Assembly: GCA_030849085.1 (NCBI GenBank)
Contig: JASAOM010001010.1
Span: 1 to 64,000 of the forward strand
Length of the DNA: 64,000 nt
From: Borovskyia barvae
Lineage: Eukaryota > Euglenozoa > Kinetoplastea > Trypanosomatida > Trypanosomatidae
Reading direction: 5' to 3'
The notes under the pieces are model-generated. The model saw only the letters and a program-made list of their open reading frames with translations. It was not told the DNA's origin and made no database searches. The translations under genes and the position numbers were made by a program. Of the stretch, positions 19,744 through 32,200 are shown in pieces; positions within the stretch are counted from its first letter, which is position 1, and the number at the start of each line of letters is the position of its first letter.

Positions 19744-21183
19744 TCAAGCCTTGACGTGACGCTTCTTTGGCGCTTCACCCGGTATGAGCGAGCGAACTGA
19801 GTCGCAGACGTTGAAGCGAACAAGCCTGGGAGCCGCATCCTGCAATGACTGGAACACCTCCGCGGCAGCCTCGGGTCTCGCCTGAACGTCGACCAAGGTC
19901 AAGGTTGTCAATAGAGGGTACATCGCACCCTCGAAGGATTCACTGGCGGCGCCAACGCCAGCGGCTCCGACCTTGCGCGAGGCGGCGTTACCGCGCACGT
20001 CTTGGGGCGAGTCAGTGGAGCCTAAGACATTCACCGCGGTGTTCGCTGTTGCAACGGCGGCGATAGCATCCGGCCACTCGAGCAGCTGCTCATTGTGGTG
20101 CATGTTCACCAGGAGCTCGGCGACACCCACAAAGGCGGCTCCCCCGCCCGCCGGCAGCAATAATTCCTTGAGTGACTCTGCCCCGAGGGGCTCCCACAAC
20201 TTCAAGCGCCATTGTTTGCCTTCCTCCCGCATGAGACTATAAAAGTCTGAAGGCAATACCAGTTGGGTGGGTGCCGAGGAGCTACTGCCACTCGCAGTCG
20301 GGGTGGTGGTGGTAGCTGCCGCTGGGGTCTCGGCGGCTCTATAGCGGCTGCCTATAACGAGAGAGGTGAGATTCGCATGCCGACGCCACCATCCGGGGGC
20401 CCAGTAGCGCATGAGCTCTACATCAATTTTAAGTGTATGTAAAGTGCCAGCTGCGGCGATGTGAAGGTCACTCAGAAAGTAATGCATGACGCGGGAATGA
20501 TTCGATTCCGTACCTCTCACATGGCGCAAATCGAGGACAGTAAGGTAGGACAGCTTTGCCACAAGCTGCAACACCCATGGCATAGGCAGTACGAGAGGAG
20601 GCACAGGAGTGCCGTCTTTGCTTTCTCGTTGGACCGCCCCGAGACCGTCTCTGTGTAGTACCAGTGACCGCACCTGGTTACTTCTCGCACTCAAGTAGGA
20701 TAGAACCGCGCGCTGCACCGACTCACGAGCGAGGGTGGTGGCGGGCACCATCATCGGTACCACCACCACCGCATCCAGCTCCATTATGTGGAGCCGCACG
20801 GTATGTACAGCGCGACACGTACGAGCAAACTCGGCAGCGCCGCGGCTCATAAGGCCTAAAAACTCCAGAATGCACTGGAGTACGGCTCGTCCTACGGAAG
20901 CGACGCTATTTCGTGGAGAAGGACGAGGAAGCTTTCTTTCCAGCTCACTGCGCAACGCCGCGCATGTGTCGGGCTTCTGCTGAGCACGGCAAAGCTCCTC
21001 AAAGGAGTGGTAGCGAGTGATGCCACGACGCCTTCTGCTGTCACGCATGCTTTTCGCCGTGACAAGACTGAGGGTCGCGGTTGTGCATGGAAGGAGCGGG
21101 GAAGTGGATGTGAGGGGATCCGTCGCAGTCTGGAGGGCGGCCACCGCCCGGTTTGCACGAGGCCGCGTTGCTCGCACCTCCAT
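19744..21183 (-). CDS. F-box-like / leucine-rich-repeat-like protein
   Basis: 479 aa. After a basic, low-complexity N-terminus (1-60), residues of about 98-135 (VGRAVLQCILEFLGLMSRG followed by AAEFARTCRAVHTV) resemble an F-box helix pattern, with the hydrophobic LxxIxxFL core and the xxCRxxH segment. Downstream, scattered segments such as LSYLTVLDLRHVRG, TLHTLKIDVELM, NLTSLVIGSRY, SLKELLLPAGG and LLTTLTLVDVQA look like irregular leucine-rich repeats. An F-box plus LRR protein would act as an SCF ubiquitin-ligase substrate adaptor. The ATG at 21183 is first after an acceptor AG at 21203-21204; a second ATG at residue 46 is possible. The assignment is by pattern only and the F-box is weak. Confidence 0.75.
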   Translation of the reverse strand: MEVRATRPRANRAVAALQTATDPLTSTSPLLPCTTATLSLVTAKSMRDSRRRRGITRYHSFEELCRAQQKPDTCAALRSELERKLPRPSPRNSVASVGRAVLQCILEFLGLMSRGAAEFARTCRAVHTVRLHIMELDAVVVVPMMVPATTLARESVQRAVLSYLSARSNQVRSLVLHRDGLGAVQRESKDGTPVPPLVLPMPWVLQLVAKLSYLTVLDLRHVRGTESNHSRVMHYFLSDLHIAAAGTLHTLKIDVELMRYWAPGWWRRHANLTSLVIGSRYRAAETPAAATTTTPTASGSSSSAPTQLVLPSDFYSLMREEGKQWRLKLWEPLGAESLKELLLPAGGGAAFVGVAELLVNMHHNEQLLEWPDAIAAVATANTAVNVLGSTDSPQDVRGNAASRKVGAAGVGAASESFEGAMYPLLTTLTLVDVQARPEAAAEVFQSLQDAAPRLVRFNVCDSVRSLIPGEAPKKRHVKA

Positions 21184-22428
21184 CGCGAATGGTGGTGTGC
21201 TGCTGGAAAATAAGAGAATTGCCGGTGAGAAGGCGGATACAATGAACTTTTGGAGATATTAATCCCGGTAATCAGCGCGCATCGATTGTGCAAGAAGAAA
21301 GTGGAAACAAGAAGAAATTGTCGGGATTCTCGAATGGAAAGGTGGGATTCATATGCATCTTTCTTTTTTTTTGAGTAGCAGGGTCACCATAAGGCATAAC
21401 GGTGAGGTGCTCAACAACAGCGCAATACATAGTTCTCACCTTGTTTCTTACGGACCCTTCCAGGCAGGGAGGAGGTATCGGAGGGGCCTTTGTCGTGGGG
21501 AGGGGGCAGGGAAGAGTGGGTATCGGTGGAGTTTCCCATGAGGAAGACAGGGTTATTGAAAGATGCCTCCGTTGGTAATGCGTCACCTCCCGCCTTGAAG
21601 ACACGCGCGTTGGTTTTAAGAAGGTCCTTGGGTTCCATGCCGAAGTTTCTCGGGTCCGATTTTGCTTATACTGACGATGGTGACGCCCCCAACTACCGCT
21701 TCTTGGGGTGAGCGGTGATAGCCACCCGGTGCAGAAGAGGCACAACATACTCGTGAAGCTCTGCACCAGCCCACTACCACCACCATCACCGACACCTTCG
21801 AGACGAGCTTAGTATTGAGGAGACCCAACTTCCCATCGATCGCTGGGACCAGCAGTTTCGTACATGCGATACGAGGCGCCGGAGGATAAAGCAGCTGCCC
21901 CACAGCGCCGGTCCGAACGAGCTTCACGAAAGGCACAATCGAGTTGAGAAACGCAGGAGAGAGAGACAGAGGGGCGATGATATTCAAGTCACATTCATTA
22001 TGTGTGTTGTTTTTGTTGGTTGAGAGAGGGGGGGAGGGAGACGTTTAAAAGCTCACCATCACGTTTCTTTTGTATATGCATACAAATGCAGTTTTGGGGG
22101 GCGGTGAGCCTTCCCTTTTTTCCTTCTGCTGCTCGGGAACGTCACCACCACGAGTCACGCCAAAGATAAGGTCGATAGCGGGGGGGAGGAGGAGAGGATG
22201 CACTACCAATAGAGGAAGAGGACAGGGAACGCAGCAAGGAGGAGCACCCCTCTGAAATTCGTGCGATGCCAAAGGTGGTCGATGTCGATGTGACCAGAAG
22301 AAACCATAAAAGCGTGCGGAAAGGGGGGAAGAAGGATGCGCGATATCTCTGGTGGTGCCAAGCGTCAAGCTCTTTAAAAAAGAGAGTTTCGAGGGATAGA
22401 AAGCCGGGAGAGTTGGGAACGTGTGAGC

Positions 22429-22445
22429 GTGTGTGTGTGTGTGTG
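22429..22445. repeat. GT microsatellite
   Basis: 17-bp alternating GT in the spacer, followed after 8 bases by a poly-G run. Confidence 0.9.
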
Positions 22446-23261
22446 CATGCGGAGGGGGGGGGGACAGAAGGAATGAACAATTCGAAAGGCTGAACGAAGG
22501 GAACCGTAGTTGACCCCGACAAGCGGTTGAGGATGTAAGCGAAAGGCGAAGGTGAGGAACGCAGAGACGTTCAACAAAAAGGCAGCGCCGCACCAACGCC
22601 ACTGTCGGTGGAAAAGGAAAGGGGGGAGGGAAGCCTGCACGTTCGATGCATCTTCGCACCTCCTCCACAAGCCCATCCGTCGAGGGCATCAGCAAAGCGA
22701 CGCAAAGCTGCTGGGCCGCATCTCGAGAAAGCGTTATGGATTATCCTGAAGAAGATTGTGCAGAAGAAAAATCAGTGCCACAATTAGCAGTTTGACGTTA
22801 GAAACTCGATAACAAGGAAACCACAGAAGCAGTTGAACGTATCTAACACCGTCGCACCGGGAGCGATCTAGGAATTGAAAACAAAACTGACGGTTACTCC
22901 CCGCAAACATGTCCGTTAAGAGAGAACGATACAGCGGTGGTGTGAGAACGCGTTCGAAACGGGAGCGCACCTCGCAGTGAATGGCATGGACAACTGGGGG
23001 AAAGGGGGGGGGGGAATACCGGTTTTCTAAGTGAGTGCACGTGTCCTTTCCGGCCTCTAATCTCCTCATTGCCGCCCCCCCCCTCCTCCTCCTCCTCCCC
23101 CTCCCCCCTCCCCACCCCTTCTCTTCCAGATTTTTCTCTCTTGAGTCTTTTCGCGGGTTTGCACCCGTCCAGACACACCAACAGCACATCTGTTGTTCTA
23201 GGCAGCACGGCAGGCTCGTGATAAACCCGCCGTGAGTAAAAAAAAAGAAGTCGGGGAAGAA

Positions 23262-23275
23262 GGGGGGGGGGGGGG
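23262..23275. repeat. Poly-G run (14 G)
   Basis: Homopolymer on the plus (template) strand; it would be a C run in the transcript. Length may be unreliable in short-read data. Confidence 0.85.
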
Positions 23276-23603
23276 CAGGACAACACGATTCACGCAGGAT
23301 CGCGCACACACACGCATCAGCCAACAAACGAAAACAAAAGCAATACGCACGTATCGCGACAGGAAGAGGAGCATCCGTAAACAAGGAAGGAGGTTATCGG
23401 AGGACAGAAACTAGGGGATCGGTAAACTTGCCTCAAACGAAGTCCTCAATGAGTGCCCATGCATTTTCCTTCACCTACGTGACAAGGTTCCATCCCTTTT
23501 TTCTAATATAACGGCCTGCCTTTCATCCCCTTTCGCTTCGTGTCTGATTCCCTCAGCGTGTAGCACCTGCAGGGGCGACATCACCGAGGGGAGTAAGGGG
23601 AAA

Positions 23604-23617
23604 GGGGGGGGGGGGGG
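23604..23617. repeat. Poly-G run (14 G)
   Basis: Homopolymer on the plus strand just downstream of the 259-aa gene's stop codon, probably inside its 3' UTR. Confidence 0.85.
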
Positions 23618-23651
23618 CTATACAACGCAGGTAGCACCCCGCCATCCATTG

Positions 23652-24431
23652 TCACTCTGCCTTGAATGCACCGAAATGAATGACACTCAGAAGATCATTA
23701 AGGCTGCGCCCACCACGGGGCAGTATTTCACGTAGAATCCGCTCGATCTTCGTGCCATCGACCGCGAACAAAAATGTGCTCCGCAGATCAAACAATGCCC
23801 GTGTGCAATCACCATCAGCGTAGTACGTCATCTGGGTACCCACCTCTAATTCCACTTCGCAGCTCTGTACCCAGCTCTTCACCGGAGAAACCCCACCGAC
23901 ACTATAAGGGAGTGCCGAGTCGTTGTCGCGAGCCTTTCCTGGAGAGGCAAAGTCCATTTGCAGCAGCAGCACAGACTCTTGGAATTCGCTAAGCTCGATG
24001 ATGATGATATCCGCTCCGCGAAGCAGCTGAGCCGGGCGTCGCGGCCCATCCCCACCCACACGCAACGTCATACAACAATCCGTATCGAGTGTGTCGTGAA
24101 GGAACACCCCATCCGTGGAGACGGAAAGGGTCTCGGCGATACGGCGAGCCGTGGCAGTGTCCCACCCATCGAGCAGTGACGCGCGCAGTGCAACACTGAG
24201 CTTTGTCACGCGCTCTGTGATGTCCCCACACACCGTCACGTCTTTCTCGGCGCACACAGCTTCCGACTCAGCGACACGGCTCGCCAACACCCCTCCATCG
24301 TCGCAGCAAACAGCTCGCATGACTTGAAGGGAAACGAGCTCTCGGAGAATAAGCGCCTGCCGATCACGACGCGGCAACCGCGGATGTGCCTCGAGCCATC
24401 CTAATAATATTTGGTCTATGGTTTGCACCAT
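23652..24431 (-). CDS. Protein of unknown function (259 aa)
   Basis: Not recognised. A mixed alpha/beta look: an N-terminal helical part (1-95), then segments that read as strands (VFLHDTLDTDCCMTLRVGG, ADIIIIELSEFQESVLLLQMDF, KSWVQSCEVELEVGTQMTYY). No signal peptide, membrane helix, zinc site or nucleotide-binding loop. The start is well supported: a pyrimidine tract ends at AG 24463-24464 and the first ATG after it is at 24431, giving a 31-nt 5' UTR. It is the next gene after the giant dynein gene in the direction of transcription, which says nothing about function. Probably trypanosomatid-specific, inferred only from my failure to place it. Confidence 0.8.
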   Translation of the reverse strand: MVQTIDQILLGWLEAHPRLPRRDRQALILRELVSLQVMRAVCCDDGGVLASRVAESEAVCAEKDVTVCGDITERVTKLSVALRASLLDGWDTATARRIAETLSVSTDGVFLHDTLDTDCCMTLRVGGDGPRRPAQLLRGADIIIIELSEFQESVLLLQMDFASPGKARDNDSALPYSVGGVSPVKSWVQSCEVELEVGTQMTYYADGDCTRALFDLRSTFLFAVDGTKIERILREILPRGGRSLNDLLSVIHFGAFKAE

Positions 24432-24462
24432 ACTGACCGATGCGTCGGTTACTAAACGGCAA

Positions 24463-24505
24463 CTGCAGTGAAGGGAGGGATTGGGGGGAAGTAAAAAAGA
24501 GTGGA
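24463..24505 (-). promoter_or_regulatory. Candidate trans-splice acceptor, 259-aa gene
   Basis: A T/C-rich run on the minus strand (about 24468-24500) followed by CACTGCAG, with AG at 24463-24464. The next ATG is the annotated start. Confidence 0.65.
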
Positions 24506-25252
24506 TCGAAATTCCTTTCGCTAATTACTCCCACTGATGCTTCTCGTATAAAACCTCTCTTTGTGTTGGGGTCTGGGGGTCGACGAGGGAGGTAAAGAGA
24601 GGGACAGGAAACAAACCTAAGTGGGCATGTCTGTGCGAAGTGAAGAGGAATAGCAAATAATGTAAAGAAGATGTAAGACGCATGTAGTTTTTTCCTCGAA
24701 TGTGCTTCAGTGGAGACCTGCACCTCTCCCCTCGCCATCCCTCCTCTTTATCTCATGGACCGTCGCAGAGGCAAGAGATGAAAAAGATGAGTTGATCACG
24801 CCACCTAGCACTCTCTCCCAGCCCCCCCCCCGCCACTCGATGGCCTCTCTTTCCCTCCCACCTTCGATTTGCAGTACCAGTGACCTGTTAGCGCGAAGAG
24901 CGAGACCACAGGCAAGTTGAAAGAGGCATTCTCACAAGTTGAGGAGATGCGCAAGGCCTTCCTTCGAAGGTTCAGAAGAGAGGAAGGACGATAGGTAGCA
25001 TATAGGACAGCGGGAAGGGGAAGCTGTGGGAAAGAGAAGGAAAGAAACTACGCGACTCTGAACTTGTCCTTTTGCCGATCGAAATGAATTGGCCACTTTC
25101 TTTCTTTTTTTACGACTGTTTTGTTTTGTCGGTGTTGGAGCTCTTGCGAGCATGGAAAAAAAGATAGAGGACCGTCTCTAGTGGTACATCTTCATTCACG
25201 TATGAAACAAAAAAGGCTCGAACGGCCTCTGACGGGGACCTTCTCTCTCTAA

Positions 25253-25270
25253 ATATATATATATATATAT
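25253..25270. repeat. TA microsatellite
   Basis: 18-bp alternating AT in the spacer. Confidence 0.9.
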
Positions 25271-26255
25271 CTTCGTTCTCCCCCTCCCTCCTTTTTCCCT
25301 CTCTCCATTAAGTGGCGCGGGGAGGAGGGGAGCGACGAGGTGCGACACAGAAGGAATAAGTGAGTACCCTACATCCGGGCAGCTTGGAAAGTCTATTCGC
25401 AGCCTCCGCCTCGCGGTGTCACCAGCGACGAAGAACGATAGGGGGAGAGAGAAAGGGATATAGGGCATGGGTTCTACAAAGGGGCGCCCCTGACTTCCAT
25501 CCACCGTTCTCCTCCCAGGAAAAACTCTAGTTCCTCCCTCCCTCACACGCTCGGCGAAGCGCCCATCGTGAGTCGGCCACTCAGCGATGAGGGGCAGGCC
25601 GAGAAAACCAGAAATGGAATACAAGAACAGAGAAAAAAGGAGGAGTCGGCCAGTTGCATCATCCCCCTTGGAACACAAACAAACACAAAGAGAGAGAGGG
25701 GGAGAGAGGTCTGTACTGATGGTATGAAGCAACGACAGAACATAAAAAGAATGGGGGCCGTATGCCACACTGTACATCGTTTATAGTCGACATCCCGTGA
25801 AACAGAAAGGGAAATAAAATGCGAAAGGTAGCAGCACATTCGAAACAGGGAGCGGAAGAGGAGAAGGTGGGGGGAGAGAGAAAGAAACTTGGGCAGCGTA
25901 GCGCACGAAGAGAAGAGGACGGCAGGATGGGGGGAGGAACAGCGGGAGGGAAGAGTTGTACCCCCTATGTGCATATCACATTCTTCTCGTAGAGAGCTCC
26001 TCCACTTCTTCCCTCGTTGGCGAAGCGATATGCGGCGCATTTGGCGTAGCCTCTCTTCCTCCACGACCCGCAGCTCTCGGGGTATGAAAACGCTGCGAAG
26101 GGCGAGGACAGGGGGAGAAAGGAGGAATCGACTAACCAGATCGCACGCACCACACCGGAGAAGGGCCGGTGAGGAACGGTGTTCTCCCACAGCGCACGTC
26201 CCCGGCGCTCATGCTCATTGGAACGTTCATATCAACCTCAGCCCATACGTGCGCT

Positions 26256-29200
26256 CTACTGATTAAGGGCGCACACACAGGCAGCACCCTTCAGCAGCCA
26301 GTAGTCCGACCCGTCCGCTGAAGGCACTTCAATGGAGAGGACGTAGTTGGAGCTAGCTCCTAGAGATGATATGATACCCGCCCGTATCGTCGTTCGGTAT
26401 AAGGGCACCGAATGAACGTCATCTGCCTTCACGTGTGACGCCTCCGGCAGGAAATGAACAGGCGGGAGTTCCGCGTATGGCTCACCTGGCAAGGAGTCTG
26501 CCATGACCCGACGTCCAGCATCCCACCGCCATGCATCGGTCTGGATGCCGTACACGTAGCATCCTCGTGACGGTCCTGTGGCGATAGCCTCCGGTCCAAT
26601 GTTCAGCACCTGGTAACGGAAGCCGAGCTTATCCACTGACACACTCTCAGCGCGCGCAAAAGCCTGGTACACACCCGTCATGAAGGCGCTAGGATTGAAG
26701 AAGCCACCAATCCAGAAGGCGACTGGCTCGCCTTTTTGCACCCACGAGCGAATAAATTGGACACGGGCCAGCAGGTCGCGATACCACGCACCTAACGGCT
26801 TGAGTGACGCGTACGACACCGTTGTCCAGAGCTGTGGAACCTGATCAGCGAGAAAAGAACTGTACATGGCATCAAGGTCAGCTGAGAGGACTGTGAGACC
26901 TTTCAGCGCCTTCTGCATGTCCAACAGCGTCTGGCGGATCTTATCAAGCAGTTTGTTGTACTTGACGAGCTCGTGTGCCAGCACGGTCGACATTGAGTTG
27001 GGCAGTCCATTCGCCAGCGTCGTGAAGGTGCGCGGACCCGCCTCCTCCTTCGTCAATGGCGGTGGCAATGTCGCCTCGAAATCCTGACACTTACGCCGGA
27101 CTTCTTCCTCTGGCGTCGGTCCAGAGCCACCGGCGGTTCCCACCAGACGAGGCTGAATCGACACAATTTTGGTGAGGATGTACTCGCTGGTTTGGAGCTG
27201 GTAGCGGAGGTTGGCGTTCTCGTGCATGCCAAAGACCGCTGGGGCATCGGTGAGGGACATGGCGCGGATGTGCTCCTGAGCCTCGTTCAGCGTTCCACTG
27301 GCTGGAACCGAATACTCGCCTGTCTCGCAGAAGCGGTGGCCCTCTTGCAGGATGCGCGGGCACAAGTAGTTACGGAGGATCGTTATAAGCGTTCCACGGT
27401 CTTGTGGATCCGTTACACGCCCACCATAGTTGATTTGGCCAATGATGTACTCCAACGACTCCCACGGGATGGACTCCTGCTCCTCGAAAAAGAGGCGCAG
27501 CCACTGCTTGGAGACGTGAAAGTCTGTGTCATTCCACTCATACTTGACGTTCCAGCCGAGCGGACCAAACTTGCGCCGCTCTAGCACCACGGAATGAAAG
27601 AAGCACAGGCCGTACACCAGCTTCTTGAAGGCCCTCCCCTTCGGCTCCGTGCCGATGACGACGTCATCGCTGAACATCTCATACTCCTGCGGTGTAAGCT
27701 CCCCGAAGCAGCGGAGCATGTTGGCCCGCAGCCCAGTGGGCGGCTCATTCGTCAGCTTCACGCTCGACTGCAGGACAAAGACAGGGAAGAAATCCGTCGG
27801 CATCGATGTCAGCCAGAGGCGAAAGTTCTTGTGAATCTCAGCGGCACCAGCGGCGCCGGGCTGCAAACTCGCCACGATCGCTGACAGCTCCGGCATAAAT
27901 GTTTGCGATAAGTGGCAGTTCTGCAGCAGTGCCCACGCACCCGATTTACGGCAGTTGGCGATGAGGCGTTTCGCATTTTCCGCCTGGCCTTGACCCAAAC
28001 TAACGTATTGGAGATCTCGGCCTTCCGCCTTCGACAGCGACTGAAGAGCCTCCATCGGATCCGCGCCCTGAGATAGAATAAAGATGATGGGCGTGTGGGT
28101 GCTGCTGTCCTTGAGGGTTCGCGAGAGGTTCATGGGTGGCGCTTCTATGAACTCGGGGCCCATCGTGCGCTGCACATAGTCCGAGAGAGCGAAGAAGAGT
28201 TTCTCTTCGCGGAAGCACCGGATCAGCAGTACACGCTGGAAAAGATTCAACCGCGTCTGCCATTCACTGGGCAGAGTGGCCGTGTGAGGTGCATCAGATT
28301 GCACGTACGCTCTCCATGCCTCGGGCTCGGTTTCGAGTGAAATGACTAAATCACGGAACGCCACCACCGTGCGACTCAGCGCTTCAGCCAACTCCCACTT
28401 CAAGCGGCTCATCCATGTGCTCAGCGATGGCATCAGAGGCGGTAGCTCCGATGCGATAAAAGCAGAAGCACGAACGAAGTACTGCCACTCCTCCTCGGCA
28501 ATCACCCCGTCGTGCCGCGCAATCGCCGTCGCCATGAGAAGCGATAATATTGTCTTGTCCCTGTTGAAGAGACCGCGGCAGATCTGCGTATACGTAGAGG
28601 TGGTGACGGCGTTGATCACAGCCTGGAGATGACTCGACAGCATCGACGGATCGGACTCGGTGTACCCAGGTGGCTTCGTGGTGCCCTCTATCTCGTGCTG
28701 CACCAGCTTTACGAAGTACTGCAACGAATATTGGTACATGGGATCCATACGGCCCACATCCGCCAGGACGAAGAAGAGCAACGCGGCTCGCACAGCGACG
28801 CTCCGGTACTTCTCACGGGCCGTCGAGATGGTAGCCATCTTTTCGTTAGCTTCCGCCTGACTGCGACTAATTACCTCCGCGTTGGACTGCGCCGACTGCA
28901 GTTCGTGGATCAGATCCTCATCGTCAAGGATGTTGCCTTTGGTGCTCTGTAACCGCTCCAAAATGCTTTCCTCGATGGTCTTGAGCCGACGTTGGCCCTG
29001 GGAGATGCGCTGAATGATGGAGTTCTTCTCCTCTTCCATAGATCGCTGCTCGATCGAGACCACTTCGCCCAGCATTTGCTCCGACAGCCCCTCCATGGTT
29101 ACGGTGAAGTTGAGAAGCGTGACGCGGGTGCTGATATCCGGCAGATACACCGGGTTCGGAAGCTTGCTGCACAGAAAAAGCCGGAAGTTGGGGTTATAGT

Positions 29201-32200
29201 CGATAGGGCCGGATTGTGGGGTCAGTTGAATCTGCAAACCGCCACCCTCCGAGGCGAAGAGGCGCCGAGAGATGAGGGGCTCCAGCGCCGGGTCTAGCGA
29301 CTCGCCGATATCGTCGATAATGACGACGCCGCCGAGGCGGATCTGCGACTCCAGGGTGCGCATCCAAGTTGGATCAGTGAGCTTGATGACGCGCAGCATA
29401 TTCCGGTTCTTCGAAGCTGCCGCGCCGGATCCACTGGCGGTCTGCATGTGCTGGAACTGCCGCAGCAACCACTTGATCGCCTGCTCTTGAGGGTCGATGA
29501 AAAGTGGCCAGCGACGGGGTGCCGTGGAAAGCATCGCCATAATGGCGTTCTCGGTGGACGTCTCATCACTCGGCAGCCCATTCACCTGCCAGTTAAGCGT
29601 GTCGACTGGGTCACCGAGTACATTGAGAAGGGAGAAGCCCTCCACGTCGACCTCGCAGCGGACCAACTTCTCCGACCATAAAGAAATGAGCCGCTCACGA
29701 AAGGCGGGGGTGAAGGCACCGAAGTACGCAACACAGGCACTGGCCATGAACACCTGCAACGGCAGAGCGGAAAGTTGCGCACTGAGCAGCTTGATATTCT
29801 CTGTCCAACGGGCGCCCTCGCTCTTGAGCGAGCCAGAAAGGGTTTCAGCATTGCGCAGACGATTGATACAGAGTTGCAGGCCTTTCTCCAAGTCATTTTT
29901 CTTCGTGACACTGCTTTGGTAGCGCTTCTCAAGATCAGACAACTCCTTCTCGACCTCGATCAGCTGCTGTTGGGCAGCATGAAGCTTGGCATTCGTCTCG
30001 GCCAGGTGCTGCTCCGCCTCAGCGGCAGCTTGCCGCATAGGCGCTACCTCCTTCACCACCTTGGAATACTCATTGACGGCATGAACCCAGGCGCAGAGGG
30101 ACCCACATGTCTGTGAGCCTTTCGAGGAGCATACCTCCACTGTAAACTCCGGGTCGCTAATAAACTTCTGCACTCTCTGCAGAATGGTTGGCTTCACGTT
30201 GTCCGTGGGATACCCCCGAATCATATCGAGCAGCGGCCGATGGGAGAGAAATTCGCGGGCGCCCTTCCAATCCATGTTGCCCGACCAGGCCCCGTTAAAC
30301 TCCTTCGGCTCGAACATGGTCATACACGCTTGCGTGGTCTTCAAGACAGCTGACGGCGGGTTTGCAAAGGAGCGGAGTTCGTTGAGATCGCTGGCCTGAA
30401 TGGTGTCAAGTGCAGCCTTAGCTTTATCAATAATGGGCTTCGCCTCTGCCAGACGTGCGTTGGCTTCTGCAGCGATCTTGGATGCTTCGTACTGCTGCAC
30501 GGTGGCACTCTCCTGTTGCGAGCGAACCTGAACTTGGACCTCCGCCGCTTTTGCTTGTCGCACCTTCAAATCCGCCACGACAGCCTGTGTCTCTTCCGAG
30601 GCCTTTTCCAGCAGTGGTCGCTTCACCTCAATTTCTGCTTTCATCTTGGTGATCGTTTCTTCCGTCTCGCGCATCTTCTCTGTGCCGTTCTCAACTTGTG
30701 CAAGCTGTGACTCCACTCGATTGCGTCGACTCAGCAGAAGCGCCTTGTAGGTTTCGATAAACTCCAGGTACGAGGTAGGTGTGATGTAGTAACGCCGGCG
30801 AAGCTCATCGTAGTACTGTTGCGCCATCTCCGTCGTTCCAGCGTGGATATCCACACACAGCTGCGGGAGCTTCTCGTAAAAGCCCCCCGGCACCACTTCA
30901 GCCATGTCTTGGAGTAGTTTTCTGGCTACTCCCTCTAACGCCTCCCGCGGCCACTCGTCGAACCAGTCCACGGAGCAGCAGTTCGTGAGGGACGGGAACT
31001 GGCGGCACCGCGTGCGGAACTGATCACCGACCGGACTCATGCAAAGCGCCACGTGCATGTTGTCTCGAACGCGGTTAATGAAAAAATTGTAGATCTCCTC
31101 GCGACTCGTGATGCCATGCTGCAGAGCAGCCTCGATGCACGCGTTGACGCGTTTCTCCCGTTCCTCGGCGTTGAAGAGAGAGGGCACCTCGCCCGAGTTG
31201 AGGATGTTGTTCACATCTTCCAGCATCGCCTCAACGACAATTTGGTTGTCCGAGAGCAGTAACACACAAGGCTCGTGTTTCACTCCAGCGTAGGTATAAA
31301 CCTCGAGGAGGAACTCGTGGAAGTCGTTCATGTTGTACCCTTTGCCGACAGAGGTTTCGAAGATGCGGCAACCCCCAATGAAAGACGCGAGGCGGGTGAG
31401 GGAACGCTTGCCGGAGCCTCCAACCCCAACGAGGAGCACGTTGCCGCGCGGCTGGCGTAGAATGCGGATGATGCGAGCGATATGCTCGCAGTGGTCCTTG
31501 AAGAAGACAAGGCCGAGTTGGGAGGCTTGAACCGTGCTATCGCCACCACTCGCCTCGTTCGGCTTCGCAAGCGCCACCGTCGAGTTGTAGTCGTCCTGGT
31601 ACTCCCCAAGAGTCTGCGCTAGCTTCTGTGCATCTGATACCTCCTCGTACACTTTCTCTGCAGAGCCGAAACGTGTAAAGTCTGCCCATAGCAAAGGAGT
31701 CGTCGCAAGGCTCTCCGCAACGCCGGGCTGTATCCGCGACGCTACCTCCGTGAGAACTTCCTCGATGAAATAGCGACGATCCTCAGCGGTGGCAAGTCGG
31801 TCGTAGAAACAACGCATCACCTCGTGCATCCACAGACGTACAAATGCCGAGATATCGCGACAGACACGCGGGATCACCTGCGTCATGCCCTGGAATACCT
31901 TTGATAGGTCACGCAGATTGAACGTGTAGTGGGGTGTCGTGGGCCGCGGGCGAAGAGCGTCCCGGATGATGTTGAATACATCGACACTGGCCATCACAAG
32001 CGAAGGGGCCACGCTTTTTACATCACGTGAGAAGTTTTTGGCGTCGAGAAATCCATTAAGGATGGAACCGAAAATGCGTTTCATGGAGTCGTCGGTGAGG
32101 GTGGCGACCTGTAGCAGGTGGAAGAGTCTTGTCAGGCGGGCTGTGATCGGGTTGCGGCCACCCTCCGGTGGACCACATGCGGACACTACCGTAACATCTT

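Larger units (their letters stand above)
21184..23651 (-). other. Long spacer (2.5 kb), low complexity
   Basis: No supported gene. Contains a GT microsatellite (22429-22445), poly-G runs at 23262-23275 and 23604-23617, and a plus-strand C/T block at 23073-23130 that ends in CCAG. The longest minus frame (22045-22695) has UTR-like composition. Confidence 0.5.
24432..26255 (-). other. Spacer holding dynein 3' UTR
   Basis: No supported gene. Contains the acceptor for the 259-aa gene, a TA microsatellite at 25253-25270 and purine-rich plus-strand blocks. Minus frames at 25196-25777 and 25543-26190 are rich in Ser, Leu, Phe and Pro and look like UTR. Confidence 0.5.

Noticed and set aside
22045-22695. 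Minus-strand frame of about 215 codons with an ATG near its start
   Set aside because: Low-complexity product with His-Thr runs from a GT repeat; reads as UTR.
25196-26190. Two overlapping minus-strand frames of about 200 codons
   Set aside because: UTR-like composition in two overlapping frames downstream of the dynein stop; neither has domain features.
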